DNA from: Halichondria panicea
Taxonomy: Eukaryota > Porifera > Demospongiae > Suberitida > Halichondriidae
Direction of reading: 5' to 3'
Length of the DNA stretch: 64,000 nt
NCBI RefSeq assembly: GCF_963675165.1
Contig: NC_087387.1
Location: 3,089,501-3,153,500, forward strand
The notes beneath the pieces are model-generated. The model saw only the letters and a program-made list of their open reading frames with translations, did not search any database and was not told the origin of the DNA. Shown here one piece after another: positions 34,001 to 48,500 of this stretch; positions within the stretch are counted from its first letter, which is position 1; every line of letters starts with the position of its first letter. Both the position numbers and the translations under genes were made by a program.

Positions 34001-37000
34001 TCCCGAATGGGATGTAGTGCATGCCCATCATTCGTGTGTACTGTACATGTACTTCTTCAACTTGTGTATACCTGTAATTGTCTGACTTGGAAGACTTCCT
34101 TCGTAGGTTTTTGGTAAGCCTAAGTTCATTAATTTACATGTGCCAATTAGCACTTCACTTGTAGCTGTGGTCTAAAGGTTTCCTGTGTGACACACAAACA
34201 TTCTCATGCATACAAAATGCAGGCCTTCCTGCAGAATGTAGGCATCCACTTTGGTCAGAATGGTATCCAGAAGCTGTGTCCAAATGTCCCAGAAGGTACA
34301 TGTACAATGTTTATTTTTTCTTGTCCTACACAGAAATTACTATATACTGTATGTCTACTGTGCGTCTTCCCTCTTTTAGCCCTTTCTTTATAATATGTTT
34401 CTCGTGTGTTCATTGCGTGTTGGCCTAGAGATTGAAGTCATCGTCATACTATAGTCGTGCACTTTAAGTAGCCATGTTGGCCATGCATTTATCTTTCTCC
34501 CCCATTCAGCATGTGCGTCGTGTGGGAGGTTTCTCAAGTTGGTACAGAGGGTCTACCATCTGAATCAAGAAATGGAGCAGCTTAAGAAGAGAGTGGCTGA
34601 ACTAGAGAACAGGGACATTGTCTGTTCCACTACAGGGGCACAGTGCTCCCACACTGTCAACGGTCAAACAAGTGTCTTTGCTAATGGCATCTTTAGGAGT
34701 TTCCCTGATCAAACAGTTTGCTACTGCTCTGTGAGTTGCATTGTAGCAACATGTACACCTTGCATAATTATAAACACAGCAATAATAGTATAAGTTGTGA
34801 GAGCGTACAAACATTTTAGGATAGATTGTGGCAGTACTAGGTGTGACATAATTATGTGTACATGCGTGTAGAGTGTTTCACGTGTGTTCGATGTGGTTCG
34901 AATCTTTCAAACTACACCTGTGTAGTTTTACAAGTGTTCTGCAACATGCCTCTAGCATTGCAAAGTGTGTGGATTAATTTGCCAAGAACCAAGTACTGTG
35001 CATATAATAATGTTAGCATACGTATCATCATACAACTGTATGGCGTCATATCTAATAGGATGGTAGTGTGGAATGTACAAACTCCTCTGATTTATGCCTC
35101 AATGGCAGTGTGGTAGAGCCTCTCACATCACCACCCACTTCAACCCCCTCAACGGACCCCTTAAACGATGGCTCACGAACTACTGAACCACCTACTATGC
35201 CAAGTATGTCATTGTCATGGACATAGCTTCGATGCAAAAGTTTTTTTGTAGTATGTCTTGCTGTAATGGATATGTTTTGATCATAATAATTATGTATGCT
35301 CAAGCTTGTGGTAAACACACAGTGCATAATGGGCTGTACAGTTTTGTTACAATAGTGAATCAATACTGTTTGTTTCAACTGCAGTTCTTTGTGCCTCTTC
35401 TCTTATCATCCCTGGTTTGAGATTAGGAGAAATATTTACCAACTTAAACTCCCAGGATGATGAATGCTCAGTCTACACTTGCACTGTGAGTATACCCTTA
35501 AAACGTTGTTACTCTACGACTGGGATAGAATTTCATACAGCATATCAGTTCTTTAGGATTTTGCACAAGTGGGGGAAGATTTAACTGGGTTCAAGTATTA
35601 AGGGGGTGAGCAAGCCAGAAATTTATTTACTCAAAAAATCACCCGCCAACCTGCACTAAAAGAAATCCTGCCTGATTTATATTTACGTTTTGTATACTTA
35701 ACCCCTCGTTAAGAGTGCACAGTTAATACCTGTCTTGTTGTATTTTACAGCTAGGACCAATCGGTCCCCAGCGTAAGCTTGATGTATATCAGTGTTCTGA
35801 ATACCCAGAATGTTCCAGTAACTTCACTGGGATTGAGCGAAAAGTGGCTACATGTTGCTCCAGGTGCAGCGGTAAGATTGTACATGATACCTGTAAATAA
35901 GTGTTTATGATAGCATTTCTGTCTTTTGGATGGATGTGTACGTGTACATGTATGTACAACTGTATAACATTCCCCCCGCCCCTTGTGCTGCTGTAGAATG
36001 TTTCTTTAAGACGTGCGGTATCAATTCTCAGTGTACAACTAGTACTTCGTCTGGACAAGCAGTATGTGTCTGCATCGACGGATTTAAAAAGGATAAAGTA
36101 TCAAAAGCATGTGTTGGTGAGGCTGAATTTTGTGTGGATTGCAAACATGTTGACTTATGCTATAGCAACGTACATTGCATGCATGGTATAAGATACTGAC
36201 ATCAGAACTCGACGACATGACACGTACATGTTGTCATGCTTACACAACCTGCTTATAATTATGTTTCATCCAAGATTTACAATATCACTTAGACGTGGAC
36301 GAGTGTTCAGACGACCCTAGTGTGTGTCCTGCTAACTCTGTGTGTACTAACAACAATGGCAGTTTCCAGTGCACTTGCGACGCAGGCTTCAACATGGTAA
36401 TCGCAACTTCTGGAAAAATGACCTGTGAAGGTACGTACGTATTGTATAGCGCTTAATTTTTGGGGTACCTAATTCTCGTGGAACAATCTCTAAAATGAAA
36501 TGTTTCGTGTGGCTAACACTGACCCTTACCATAAATATTCTCAAACAATACACTCTAAGAACAATTTTAATCTGTCTGCCTGTGTATTGCACGAAATTAC
36601 ATGTATCAATGTACTGTGACCAGCGGCCACCTAGGCGCCTTCAGTTAAATACGTACTTTATGTGTATTTTTGTATCCATTGTAGATGATAATGAATGTGA
36701 CACTGCTGACTGTGGCTCTGCCATGTGTAAGAACACCCCCGGCAGCTACCAGTGTGTATGTCCTGGTGGCATTGTCACTGACACAGGGAGTTGCGACGGT
36801 AAGTGGTATGCTCTTACTGCATGCATGTCCGCATGTACATCGCTAAATGCCCTGCTAAATGTTGCGGAGTGCTAAATTGCTGAACCAGCGGCAACCTTAT
36901 TTAAATGAATGATGTGGTAATTGGTGAATGTGACGGTGATCATAAATTATGGTGATGACTGAGGCATTGATTGGTGATAACTAGACATGATCGGTTACTA

Positions 37001-40000
37001 AGACACTTGGTGGTTGTTCGCAGTGGTAATGGGTGTATACGTACATATAATGCTCTGATGTCACCAATTTAGTTATACTACTAACTAAGACAGTTCTCAC
37101 ATTTCCGTTTTGTTGAGTGCCAATAATTCTTTGTCCAGCTGTTTGCACTACTCCTTGTCAAAATGGTGGAACCTGCAGTCATGGAGGCGTATGCCTTTGT
37201 CACAGTGGATACAATGGTTAGTTGGTAAAAATGATCCAACAAATCTGTACACACATGAACACTTCTCAATAATAAGTTGCACGTGTTTCTTCAGGTTCGA
37301 ATTGTGAGACGGACATTGATGAGTGTTCTGTGGGTAGCCACAATTGTCAGCACGAACGCTCTGTATGCATTAATACTATGGGCGGGTTCTTCTGTCGCTG
37401 TGAGGCTGGCTATGTCGGAGATGGCACCACATGTGAAGGTATGTTATCAATACCGTTAGTGGTGAGACGGTACATTTTAACAGGGTTGTGTTTATGATGT
37501 GTGTTTATGATGGTCAATGATTTATTTGCTCCCGGTATGTTCCCCACCATTGCTGTTTTTAGTGGTTTGTTTTTTGCAAGACACTTACATTGTTAAATTA
37601 TACAGTTTGCTTTACCTTCACATTCAGATATCGATGAGTGCTCAAGCAACTTTCACTACTGTGTGAATGGAGCCAAGTGTATAAACATTCCAGGCTCATT
37701 CCAATGCTTGTGTGATCGTGGTCAGCTCTGTACTGGCTCATGCATCTACAACTACAGGAAGCAAACCATATTCCTTGACAATAAAGAGTCCACTGTTGTG
37801 TCTAATTGCAGGAACTGCACCTGTTTGGTGAGCAGCACGTGTGTGTACATGTATGCTGCAAGTTATTCAATTTGTGCCTGCATGCTCATACACGTCTATC
37901 GAGTACAGTGATGGTATTCTTATCCCGAGATGCATAGGCGGCCATGAGATATAGTAGTCTGCCATGAGATGTAGTAGGCAGCCATGAGATATAGTAGGCG
38001 GCTATGAGAGATAGGCGGCCATGAGAGATAGTAGTCTGCCAATTAATGTGTTAGTGGTACTGGTATTTTTATTCTGCCTGCTTGGTTGCTATAACGCTTT
38101 TGTTTAAAGCGTAGAAATCCTCAGCATAATAAGTGAAATTGCACATTAAACTAGACAATAGACTGCACATGGTGGTAGGTTAGTGTTGGTATAGCTGTAC
38201 ATGTAACCAGCTACAGTGTACATTATATATTAGCACTAATGTACATAAGAAATCATAATTAAGAACTCTGTGTAGGCTTGGTGAATCTGGTAGCTGCTGT
38301 GATTTGTACATAGCAATGCTGTTCTCAAGGTTTAATATCTGATTTACAACACTCTATTCCCCTAGACGTGTTAGTGTCATCATTCTATTGCCGTTCCTCA
38401 AACACTTGTACATGTACAGTTTGCCAAGTATACATGTAGTAGTGATATTATTTCTGTCATATAATTATGTAGGATGGTCGTGTGTCATGTGTCAGGATAC
38501 AGTGTTCCTGCTCAGCCAACCCTCCCAGAGACTGCTGTCCGCAATGCTATCGAGAAGGTGAGTAGTTGATGTGATACAAAGAATACTTCAGGAACCAATC
38601 TAGTACTGTATAATTATATTGTCTGAACCCTTGCAGACTGTGAGGTAGGGTCTGTCAGGATAAGACCAGGACAGACCTGGGTAAACCCTTCTAACAGATG
38701 TGAGAGAACATTCTGTGATCGTCAAGTGAGTATGATAATTTTTATCTTGTTGCTAATGGATGTGATCACTATTCGTGCTATTTCGTTGACTTTTTGCCGC
38801 TTCACAGAATGGTACGCTGGTGCCTGTTGTCACTGATATTTCAAACAGCTGCCCTGATTTCGACTGTCCTGCCAATCTCACCATACAGCCAATGGGGAAA
38901 TGCTGCCCCTCTTGTCTCTGTAAGATAATTATATTGCATGTACATGTACACGTAGCATTGACTCGCGCTTATATAAACATGCCTCAAGGCGTAGCTGCAG
39001 AGGCATAATCATAATTATGTGTGTGTATTCCAGCTATAACTGCTATCATTACAATAACAGCTTAGATTTGCAAGCTCAAGCTTGTTCTATAGCTTGGCTA
39101 GTTTTATTTACAATAAAAGTTGTTGCAGTTTCTTTATTATAGCAACATTTAAAAAGTTTACTACCAGAAACAGCGCCATTTTAACTTTGACCTCAGGTTC
39201 ACCCCTTTTTGTCATTATGATGCGTACTTAGTTATAACTCTAGAGCTTATTATGTACCTTCACGATTGTTTGAGGGACAACACACATTTACCTGCACAGA
39301 GGTATTTTGCGCAACAAGTGCTTGATTCGTTACTTGATGTTTCTTTGTGTGTACATACAATTCCACTATTTATATGGTTTGTTTTTTTTTGCGCAGTGCA
39401 ACCGTGTAATATGGACAACAACAAGCAGTCTGTTACCCTTAGAAATGGCTGTGAAACTTGTGTGTGTGAGGTGAGTGCATGTGAAATAACCTATCCATTC
39501 AACATTCATTATAGCCATTCAACATTCATTGTAGCTGTCTGCATAGTACTTCAGATGTATACGTATCAATGTAGTTGCTCTTGCTGCTCCGCTTCTCTAG
39601 TATGTCATATAAGATTTCAGTAGATTATTCTGTGTGCGAATACGCAGCAAGGTAGTGTGTTTGTGTGTGTGTCTGTTTGTGTGTGTGTGTATGTGTGTGT
39701 GTGTGTTGTGTAGACTGCTACAGCTGCTTAAGGATAAATGAAGTGCACGTAAGAGCTTCTAGTCATGGATTTCAATTTGTGGATATGCAAAGTATGCTTT
39801 ATTCTCAAGTTATGGCTACTTAGAAGGATATAACATATCTCTTCTGAGTCAGCCACTGAGATAACTGTGACGGGGTCTTACGTTATGAACCCTATTTGAT
39901 ATAATCACACCATTGTGTAAATGAGCATTTATCACAAGATTAGAACTAAGTGAACTCAGAGGACGTACGCCAATGTCAAAAGCATTAAAACATCACATGG

Positions 40001-40941
40001 ACTTGTGTTTTACATGTAAAACCCTCATGCCTGGCTTTATACATCACCACTAGCTTGATCCCTTTTGTAGAATTGGCTGAGCTATCACGCCCCAAACGAA
40101 CCTGCTTGAGAGCAGAGATCTAAGATTTAATTGTAACCTTCAACCTTTGTTGCATTCTTCGAAAACAATATATTCTGTGGCTACGTTATGATGTACTAGT
40201 TGTATAGCAAGAAAATAAATGATCAAAAACAACAGAAGCACTAGCCGCTATATGCAGCAAATGTCAAGAACCCAGGACAAGTATGTTTAATTTGTTCATT
40301 AAAAGTGACCCTATTGTGGCTTACCTCCACTGAAGTGATTTAGGTAGACTACAATATATTCTTGTAATGAGAAACATTCAGATACCCACAACGTTGGTGG
40401 AACTGTTCGGGTCTTTGACAGCAGATTATAATACGCAAAGCTTTTCACGACCTGACACACTCACCAATCACGCATGGGGAAATTAACTAGGGGTGGGCAT
40501 GGCGGTACAGATGATGCCTCAGGGCTTCCACACACACCATCTTGTTCTTTGTTCATATATAGTAGAAGGGGGTGTAGTATTCAGGTAGAATAATTATTGT
40601 AACATCCAGGACACTTCACGGGCCACCAGAAGGGTGGGATAAAGAGTCTAGATGAAATCTATATTATACCACTAAGAACACGTCATCACGAAGCGTGTAC
40701 TCCAAGTTATGAGCATTTTAACTGTTCCTTACTACTAAAATGAAATATGAACAGTGTAAACATATCTTCAAGAGTTTACGTCGTCCTTATTGCACAGAAT
40801 TCTCAGTGGACCTGTAAGCAGAGAATGAAGTGTCCAAGTACTGATTGTGAACCAGAGCACATCTTGTTCTCTGAAGATGGCTGTTGTCCTGTGTGTGCCC
40901 GTCAGGCTCTGAGTAATGAGATGTGTGAAACCTTGCCTTAA
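28066..40941 (+). CDS. NELL1/2-like secreted TSPN-VWC-EGF protein
   Basis: Nineteen exons: 28066-28135, 33031-33409, 33695-33929, 34223-34295, 34510-34730, 35059-35203, 35385-35485, 35751-35871, 35997-36116, 36293-36430, 36685-36798, 37139-37216, 37295-37438, 37628-37827, 38473-38557, 38637-38725, 38808-38919, 39397-39470, 40798-40941; 880 aa. Signal peptide (residues about 1-23), a laminin-G/thrombospondin-N-like domain (about 25-245), a short heptad helix ([17 protein letters not shown], about 280-300), a degenerate VWC, a Thr/Pro-rich linker (about 345-372), a second VWC (CCSRC), six EGF modules (about 449-695; several calcium-binding with DxDEC), then three VWC modules (CCPQC, CCPSC, CCPVC). 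Order and the GxxCTGxC junction after the last EGF match vertebrate NELL1/2 (about 810 aa). Predicted secreted oligomeric signalling or matrix protein. First exon is assigned by signal peptide and phase across a 4.9 kb intron, the weakest link. Confidence 0.9.
30617..31129. mobile_element. TIR element carrying a nested palindrome
   Basis: Outer arms: agcggtcaatataaag at the left, with cattccgtttacgtagt further in, and actacgtaaacaaaatgg...atattgaccgct at the right. Inside, at 30828-30978, is a foldback element whose arms share aggcaattagcc and gagctgcaccg. Two insertions of different age are the simplest reading. Confidence 0.65.
32970..33020. repeat. CA-rich microsatellite abutting an acceptor
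   Basis: A run of ca/cgca repeats occupies the usual polypyrimidine tract position and ends about 10 bp before the acceptor tcgctcacag of NELL-like exon 2. Confidence 0.85.
39650..39790. repeat. GT microsatellite with dispersed-repeat flank
   Basis: A gtgtgt-rich run followed by agactgctacagctgct and aaggat..atgaagtgca, blocks that recur after GT runs near 52090 and 61200. In NELL-like intron 18 (1.3 kb), in which I found no further VWC exon. Confidence 0.65.
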
Positions 40942-42557
40942 GTAGTTATAATCACTTTTGCAACTCTTTACATTAATAGTCATCTCATTAAATGTCACTG
41001 ATTTATTACATCATATACGATTTATTTCTGCCTGCATTGTTTTGTATTCCACGTATTTTATTTTGCAATCTGCTTCTATATTCACTTACATAGTCTGTTG
41101 CTCTTAAATTTGGAGCCAGATCATGTCTTTTGTACACGTTTGTTATGTATGCTTCTAGAGTTAAACAGTATACTAGTATCATTCTAGATGTATAGATCTA
41201 GTACACAATCCATACAGTTTTAGTTGTGACTGCCATCACAATGAAAGATATGTTATTTGTGTATCGTTTTGTGCGTGATACAATTAATTGACACTACCTG
41301 AAAAATAGTTACGGAGGCCTGCATGTATTTGTCTCTTGATCGACTAAACAAAGCATCCATTGATGTGATCATGAAATGAAAAACACTTTTGTCATTCTAG
41401 GAGCTCAGACATACATGTAATAGAAATGCAACTGCCAAGAACTTTTATTGTAACGTACTGATAAGCTGAATAGGTGTAGTTTTTCACTGTCAAGCGTTAG
41501 GAACCGGGAGTGTAAAATCTCCTGATGAAACTCATAGTTTATAATATTATTGTGCTGGAAATCCATTTTCACATACTACAACAGTATATATGAATGTTTT
41601 GCCATAAAACGTTCATTAGCTGTAGCGACTGCGTGACTACATTTTGATACATCTTATCGAGAATATTAATTCTTCAAATGCGTCTAAGCCGTTTAATGTA
41701 CAGTATCAAACCTTGTTAATGGGCAATTAAAATAGATATCGTTATATGCATGATTGTTTTCTAGAAAGGGATTTGATTAAAGCTCAAAAGTTATTGGAAT
41801 CTATAGGGCTTGCTGGCCATAGACGAACTTGCATGATGTATATAGACTCAACACTAAAACTGGATTTTGTGCTGTTTTCCAGGAATTGTATCTACAGCAA
41901 ACTTTTTGTGTAACATGTTTGCTAAAAAAATTTCCCCGCGTTAGCAATTTTTGTGTTCCAAACTATGTGTAGCCTGGTTTTCCACGGGTCATTTTTTCAA
42001 GGGTGGTGATGTCAATCCAGATTGATCAATTAAGTTCATGGCAGTGCTTGTTTCAGTCTCATGCTCATGCAGCCTTCGGCATACCGGCCCTAAGTAACAG
42101 ACCTTCTCACAACAGAACACATTAATTTTGTGGGTTATTTGCAGTTTCAAGTTTTATCGTTTTATCTTCCCTTCAAGCCTATAAATGATTAGGAATCAAA
42201 AAACCAACTCTGCTGGTTTTTAGCTAGATATACAACTGATCACTGGCCAGTCCATCTTGGGGATCATGAACTGCATGGCCAGCGAGTCTAACATAATCCA
42301 CGGTGCCGGTGGGTCGGGTCTCGGGAGCGGGTGATTTGCATTGTCAACCAACAATTATGATCTAGATCTACAACCTATAATCTCAAAAAGCAGAAATGCT
42401 AAGACAATGCATTATTCCATAAGTGCATGTGAGCCTGTCATGTGTGTGGTCCTAAATAAGGTTTGCATTGTAGTTATAATTATGGCCCTACAAGCGACTG
42501 GCTAAAGTTTCTATGTTTTAGACAGGCAGCCCTAGCTGCAGTGCAATCAAGTGAAAG
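40942..42557. other. Spacer between the NELL-like and beta-helix genes
   Basis: About 1.6 kb, AT-rich, with no coding exon, RNA gene or clear repeat recognised. It must contain the 3'UTR of the first gene and the promoter of the second. Confidence 0.5.
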
Positions 42558-45500
42558 ATGATTTTGCTAAAGATTTTTGCTATACTGTTGCAGTACAGTT
42601 TGTTGGAGTGTAATGTATGGGCCACATCTGAAGATCTTTATACCAGTTATTGCTCACAGAGTGAGTTTGTAGTACAGGTTATATCCGATCAAGCTGTCAG
42701 TAGCAGTCAATGCCACATTCAGAATCTTACGTGCACTTCTTTACAAGCTGCCATCACTTTCTTAAGCGAAAACAAGGGCTATGAAAATTTAACTATCTGC
42801 ATACAAAATTCCAGTACACAACTCATTTCAAGTAAAGTACTCTTCCAAAATGTTAGTCTCCGAGTAGTTTCAAAAGAATATGTGCTGTTGGATTGCGTTT
42901 ATGATTCCAATCTCGTAGAAGATGTTGCAAATGGTACCGACTATACTTGGTACTTCAATGATTCCTTCATGATGTTGTTAGTAAATGTTCACTTCGGAAA
43001 TTGTCCGTACCCTATAAGGATTGCTGGGGTGCAGAATGTCCGTATACAGGACTCAAGTTTCAAGTGAGTAGACAGACTCCTGTAGATACTGTAGGAGATC
43101 TATTGAAGGAGTAACTAATATACCACACTTGCATGTCCACATTTGATTCATTATTTTGCAGAAATTTTTCTGAAGCTGTGCTGGATATTTTGAATTGTGA
43201 ATCTGTCACTCTCAACCGTGTTCTGTTACAAGATAATGTCGGGACTGGTACTTTTATGCAATCATTTAGAGGGAACACGGGAGCTCTATCCTTATCATAC
43301 CAAAATTATTCAACAGCATTTCGTCCACCCAACATAAAACTCAGCAATTGTCAGTTTATTAATAATCGTGCTGATGCTACTGAAAACCTTCTTAGCACCA
43401 ATGAAGCTCTATCGAGGAACATTTTTACAGGTAGAGGTGGCAGTATAGGAATATTTATAAACGAGCACAGGAATGATGTATCGGTACACATTGAAGACTC
43501 GGCTATTGTTGACAGCTATGCTAGGTCTTTGGGTGGTGGAGTTTTCATGATAATCAATGGCCGATTACCAACACAACACATTGTTAACTTCATAAGGACC
43601 AACATTTCTTCGAGCAATGCACTAGTTGCTGGCTCAGGTGTGTTTCTTGGCTACCTATCTGCCACTGATACTGTGTTGACACCACATTCAGTGGTATTCA
43701 AACAGTGTAATTTTGTCAATAACACTGGCTTTTCTGGTGGTGGTGTGTACATTGTTACATCCTTTCTAGGTGAGCCTCGTGCACAATTAAAATTTTAACC
43801 GTATATATAATATGTTTCAGGTAGCAGAGGTAACTATTTCAGGTTTGATGGCTGTACATTCTCTGGAAATAGGGGTGTAGGCTCTCCAGACGAAATTGGT
43901 GCTGCGATTAGTGTAGTTCTGTTTTCTATATTTGAACAGAGGGTGTCAGCAGTTCGACACGACATTGTAAACTGGTGAGTGTTAATTGCCACAATAACTC
44001 TATGTAAGGAAGCACATTGTTAACAAAACATTGATCACCGTAGCACGTTTGCATTCAATTCTGGTGGGAACGGTATAGTCAGTATTGGCTATGCTCCTAT
44101 AAAATTTTCTGGTAGAAACGTGTTTATTGGTAACAACGGAGCTGCACTACGGGTAAACCACCTCAATGTATTTGATATAGTGCCCCTAAGTGTTTTTCTT
44201 TCAGATAATTGGAAGTCTGGTTGATTTTGATGGGGAACTTACCTTTATCAACAACACTGCTCCTAACGAAGGTGCGTTGAGCTTGCTTTCATTTGGTCAA
44301 ATAAGAGCTCATCGTGGACTGTCTCTCAATTTTATTGGAAACAAAGGGAGGTACGTCATCAAAACTTAATACTGGGTGCATGTGACTTGTTTTTTCCTGT
44401 ATGCGCAGAGTAGGATCCAGTATAGTGGTCTCATCTCCTCCTAGTCTGCTAGGTTTCACTAAGCTTATTGGGAACCCTCAGTGCTTCATCTTGTATGAAA
44501 ACAGTTCAATCGTACCATCTCAATGGGACAATGTGAGTAAAGTACAATGATTATAGCCCCAGGCTACTACCGGTATACTGAAATAATATTATTTGCAGGT
44601 CAGAATAAATGTCGATCAAAATTCTGCCTTGCTTGGATCAGCCCTTTATCTTCCTCAGCTGGGACCCTGTTCTTGGACTGCTAACATGCCATCTTATTTT
44701 GACGATTTCTCCATACGAGAATGGCCTGCATGGAATTTTGGGTATACTTATTGTGTGAACAATGCATGCTGTTATGTAATAGTGTCTATGTACCTGCAGG
44801 AATAACATCAACACTGGCTATGTTGATCCAAATAATCCTGAATACTACATTGGATCCAGCGCAAGAAAAATTTTAGTCAGAAACACATTGGTAAGTCAAA
44901 GTCTGTCTTTTGTCCATGGACGGATGTGACCTTGTCTCGACTGTGTAGGTGGAAGCTTGGCCTGGAAAGCAGTTTCCAATGTCAGTCGTAGGAGTTGATG
45001 AATTTCAGCATTTCACTTCCACTAATGCTCAATTTCTTCAAGGAAATTACAGCAGTAAGGTTAGTCTTGAATGAGATATAGGCATGAAAAACACTAAAAG
45101 TGAGCTGTTTGTCTGGTTTATGAAGCTGAACATTGTGTTGGGTCTTGCATGTATAAATATAATTTATAGAATGACCTGCTGACAATCGCTCCCGGGATTG
45201 CTGTCATTGCCGGTTCTTTTGGAACTGGACTTCTAACGGATGAATTCAAAATGAAGTACTATGTTTCTGATGAAAACTATTTCCTTCAACCAGCTACTAC
45301 TGTTGAAATAGAAGAGCCCTTCGAAACAGCACCTGTGAGTCTTGTTATTATAATCATTGTGCATTGTGTAAGTGAGCATTATATTTGGCGAATGAGCCAT
45401 TTGATTTGGTGTCTCAGGCGCGCGTGGCTACTGCACTGCAGCAATGATGTTGTGTCCACCGGAAAACTTGTAATTTGGTGGTTTAAATTTGGCGATCTTT

Positions 45501-48500
45501 GTAAAATTCGCCAAATCGCCAAACTTTCCAGTTAAACGCTAGATCCACACAATGACCGTATTATTTTGGTGACCTCTAAGTTGTAATAATCCAATCCCAT
45601 GTTGCATATAATTATCGATTAATCAGTGTGTACTCTCTCTCAGATTTCTGCTGGTAATTTCACGGTGATACCTCAGACATGCCCTGGTGGGTACCATCTA
45701 ACTGAACAGAGGGAGTTCGCTGGCAGTGGTCAAGGAGTTGATATGACTTGTGAATGTCTTGAAAGGACTGAGGTTATTGCATGTGAAGAAGACCAAGACA
45801 GCATCATCGTGAAAGTAAGCAGGAAATTAACATAATTATAAGTATGGTAGTACCCAAGACCAACTCACGCATGAGTGCCGTAAAGTTTGTTATACATATG
45901 TCAGTAGTTCACCTTCAAAATATATCTATTATTTATGTGGGGCCTTGCCTTTTCAAAGGTTATCACAGATTCGCAAATGTTAATAGTAAAAACTTTTATC
46001 CAATTTCTATACAGGATGGCTACTGGGTAGGATACGTCCTAACACAAACACCCAACCTTTTTTTCTACCCCTGTCCACCTCAATACTGCCGTTGTACACA
46101 CAACAGTAGTGTCGGTCCAGATAGATGTGTGTTCAGGTATACTCAAAGCGTCCCAGACCTGCAATGCAATTCACAAAGAGAAGGTAAACCCATCCCATGG
46201 TTGAACATGTGTAAGCTACATAAATCAATGTTTTCGTTTCCAGGCCTGCTCTGTGGCTCATGCAGGAATAATACTGGGGTTAGCGTACTGCTAAACAACT
46301 GCGTCAGTTGCTCAAATGGCTTCATTTGCCTTATAGTAGCGCTTGGTGAGTTATGTACTATATCTACTGTAAGTAGGAATTTTATTTATGTATTGTACGT
46401 TGGTGTGTGTCCAGTATTATCGTCAAACAAAGGATTGGCATTACCATCAAAATACACTCTTTCGTTTAAGCCCCCCCTAGCAAGAGTAGGAAATGTTGCA
46501 GCTATAAGATGTCCTCCTAACCCCATGCATATGGCAGGTTTAATAGTCACTGCATGGCTCGAGTTAGAGTCAGTAGCTGGAACAGCAAACAATTTGCTAG
46601 TATCAGGGGTAGTTGGGCAGAGTCCAACCAACTGCGTGGTAAAGGGTTGGACTCTGCCCAACTATATCAGGAGTACATCAGTATGCAACTCCTAGCACAT
46701 TCCATTCTACATCTAGGACTGAATACCGTAATAGCAGGTAATTTTCGGGGGTCAAAATATTCGTGGCTCGATCAGCAATATTTAGCCATTTGTGGTTTTT
46801 TATTTTCGTGGTTGCTGCTTGCACTGCAGGTAAAGGTAGGTAAGGTCGCTTCATTCATGGGTAAAATATCCGTGGTCCAGTGTTAAACCACGAAAACCAC
46901 GAATATTTTGCCTTACGAAAATTACCTGCTATACGGTAGGTCACTAACACTTGTAGTTGTGTAAACTGTACGTTAGCCATGAATAAAATTAAATGTGGGC
47001 TGGAGGCACAAACCACACTTGTCTAATATCATTTTAACTAATTAACCGCTACACCTACGCACCCACTTTTAAGGCCTGAAAGTGACGTGATATGACATAC
47101 TTGTATCGTAAGGTGGTTTACACTACAACTGCCACAGTTGGATACTCCTCTTAATGTACTCCTGCTAGTATACTAACAATAATTATAGCTAGAAATCGAT
47201 GGTACTAGCATGCATTTTTATTTTGCGGAAGACACTTATCCAGTAAGTAAAGTACATTAATTAGCAGTCAGGGGGGCGTATTTTCCAAACAAATTTAAGC
47301 CCCCCCCCCATTATTTTTAGGCTAGCATTTTACGCAAAACAGAGAGGTATATTTTCGAGTGCGCACAGTAAACCAACTATATGTATCAACCCTGCCATCT
47401 CTACTGAGACCCAGATAAGTTACAAACCAGTTTTCGTATTCTGCAGTTGTGTTGGATATGGCAGTATTTGTTTTCATCACACTGGTGGATTGGCCAATCA
47501 CGGAGTGGCTGTATCCTTTCATCTTTTATGTACAGGTATTTGCTTGATTAGTGCAAGTAACACAACATAGTAATGAATGTTTACCTTCATTGCTCAGGTT
47601 ATTCCTTTTGTATCACGCTACTTTCCTGAGAGTTTTGAAACACTTGGTGTTTACGTGAGTGCTAGTGTGTGATCGAGGATGTAACAGTTTACATTTGTGT
47701 TTTCACAGCTGACGTACGTTCAAAGTGCTGTTGGATTTTATTTTGTGTACGACTTTTGCCTTCTGGAAAATCTACCCCCATTGGCGTCTTATGCACTCCG
47801 CTATCTTCCTTTCTTCACGGCACTCGTAGCTATATCTTCAGTAATAATTATAAGGTAGAGCGTAACTATATAATTATGTGGTGACTGTTTGCAAGATTAT
47901 TTATCACAGAAAACTTCTTCGGATTAAATCGCTTAAGTATCATGGATTCTGGTTGATCCTTCTTCTACTGTATCCCCAGCTGGTCAACACGTCCCTAACT
48001 CTCCTTAACTGTCCGGAGCTGATAAACTCAAGTGGCTCTATAAAAACAGTAAGCTTAGCTTCCTTGACCGTTTTGACAATGATTATTATGTTATGTTATA
48101 TAATTATTGCATGTGTGCTTTATTCTCAGAGATGGTTCATAGATCCAAGTGTGCAGTGTTTTGTTGGATGGCACATTCCTCTCTTTCTCTTCGCAATCTT
48201 CATATTATCACTCTGCTGTATTAGTGTTGTTGTTCTTCTTATATTTATCTACAAGGTAGGTTCCTCCAAGGTTCGTGTAGTATACGTAAATCGTATCTAG
48301 GTTCAAACACTGTAGTAAGTACTGTGAATCCAGGCCACTTTTATTCTAGATATTAACATAGATCTATAACTCAGTGTAAACCAGTCGTTAAATCTGCTAA
48401 ACATATAATTTGATTCTGAGCAATTTGCACACTCAGAAACCAAAGTTTTCAGAAGACATTATTGCTTCCATGGTTAAACCATTGAATGAGAGCACTCAAT

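Noticed and set aside
37918-38040. Short array of 'gccatgagatatagtag' phrases in NELL-like intron 14
   Set aside because: Looked like a small CRISPR-like array, but the units are irregular, spacers are absent and it lies in an animal intron; an ordinary degenerate tandem repeat.
45844-46014. Upstream extension of the frame that contains beta-helix exon 12
   Set aside because: The open frame continues upstream of 46015, but a good acceptor (ctatacag) at 46014 and phase agreement with exon 11 show that the upstream part is intron.
46346-46700. Continued open frame downstream of beta-helix exon 13
   Set aside because: It runs into a hairpin and a MITE. The donor at 46346 and the membrane-helix continuation at 47447 fit the protein better.
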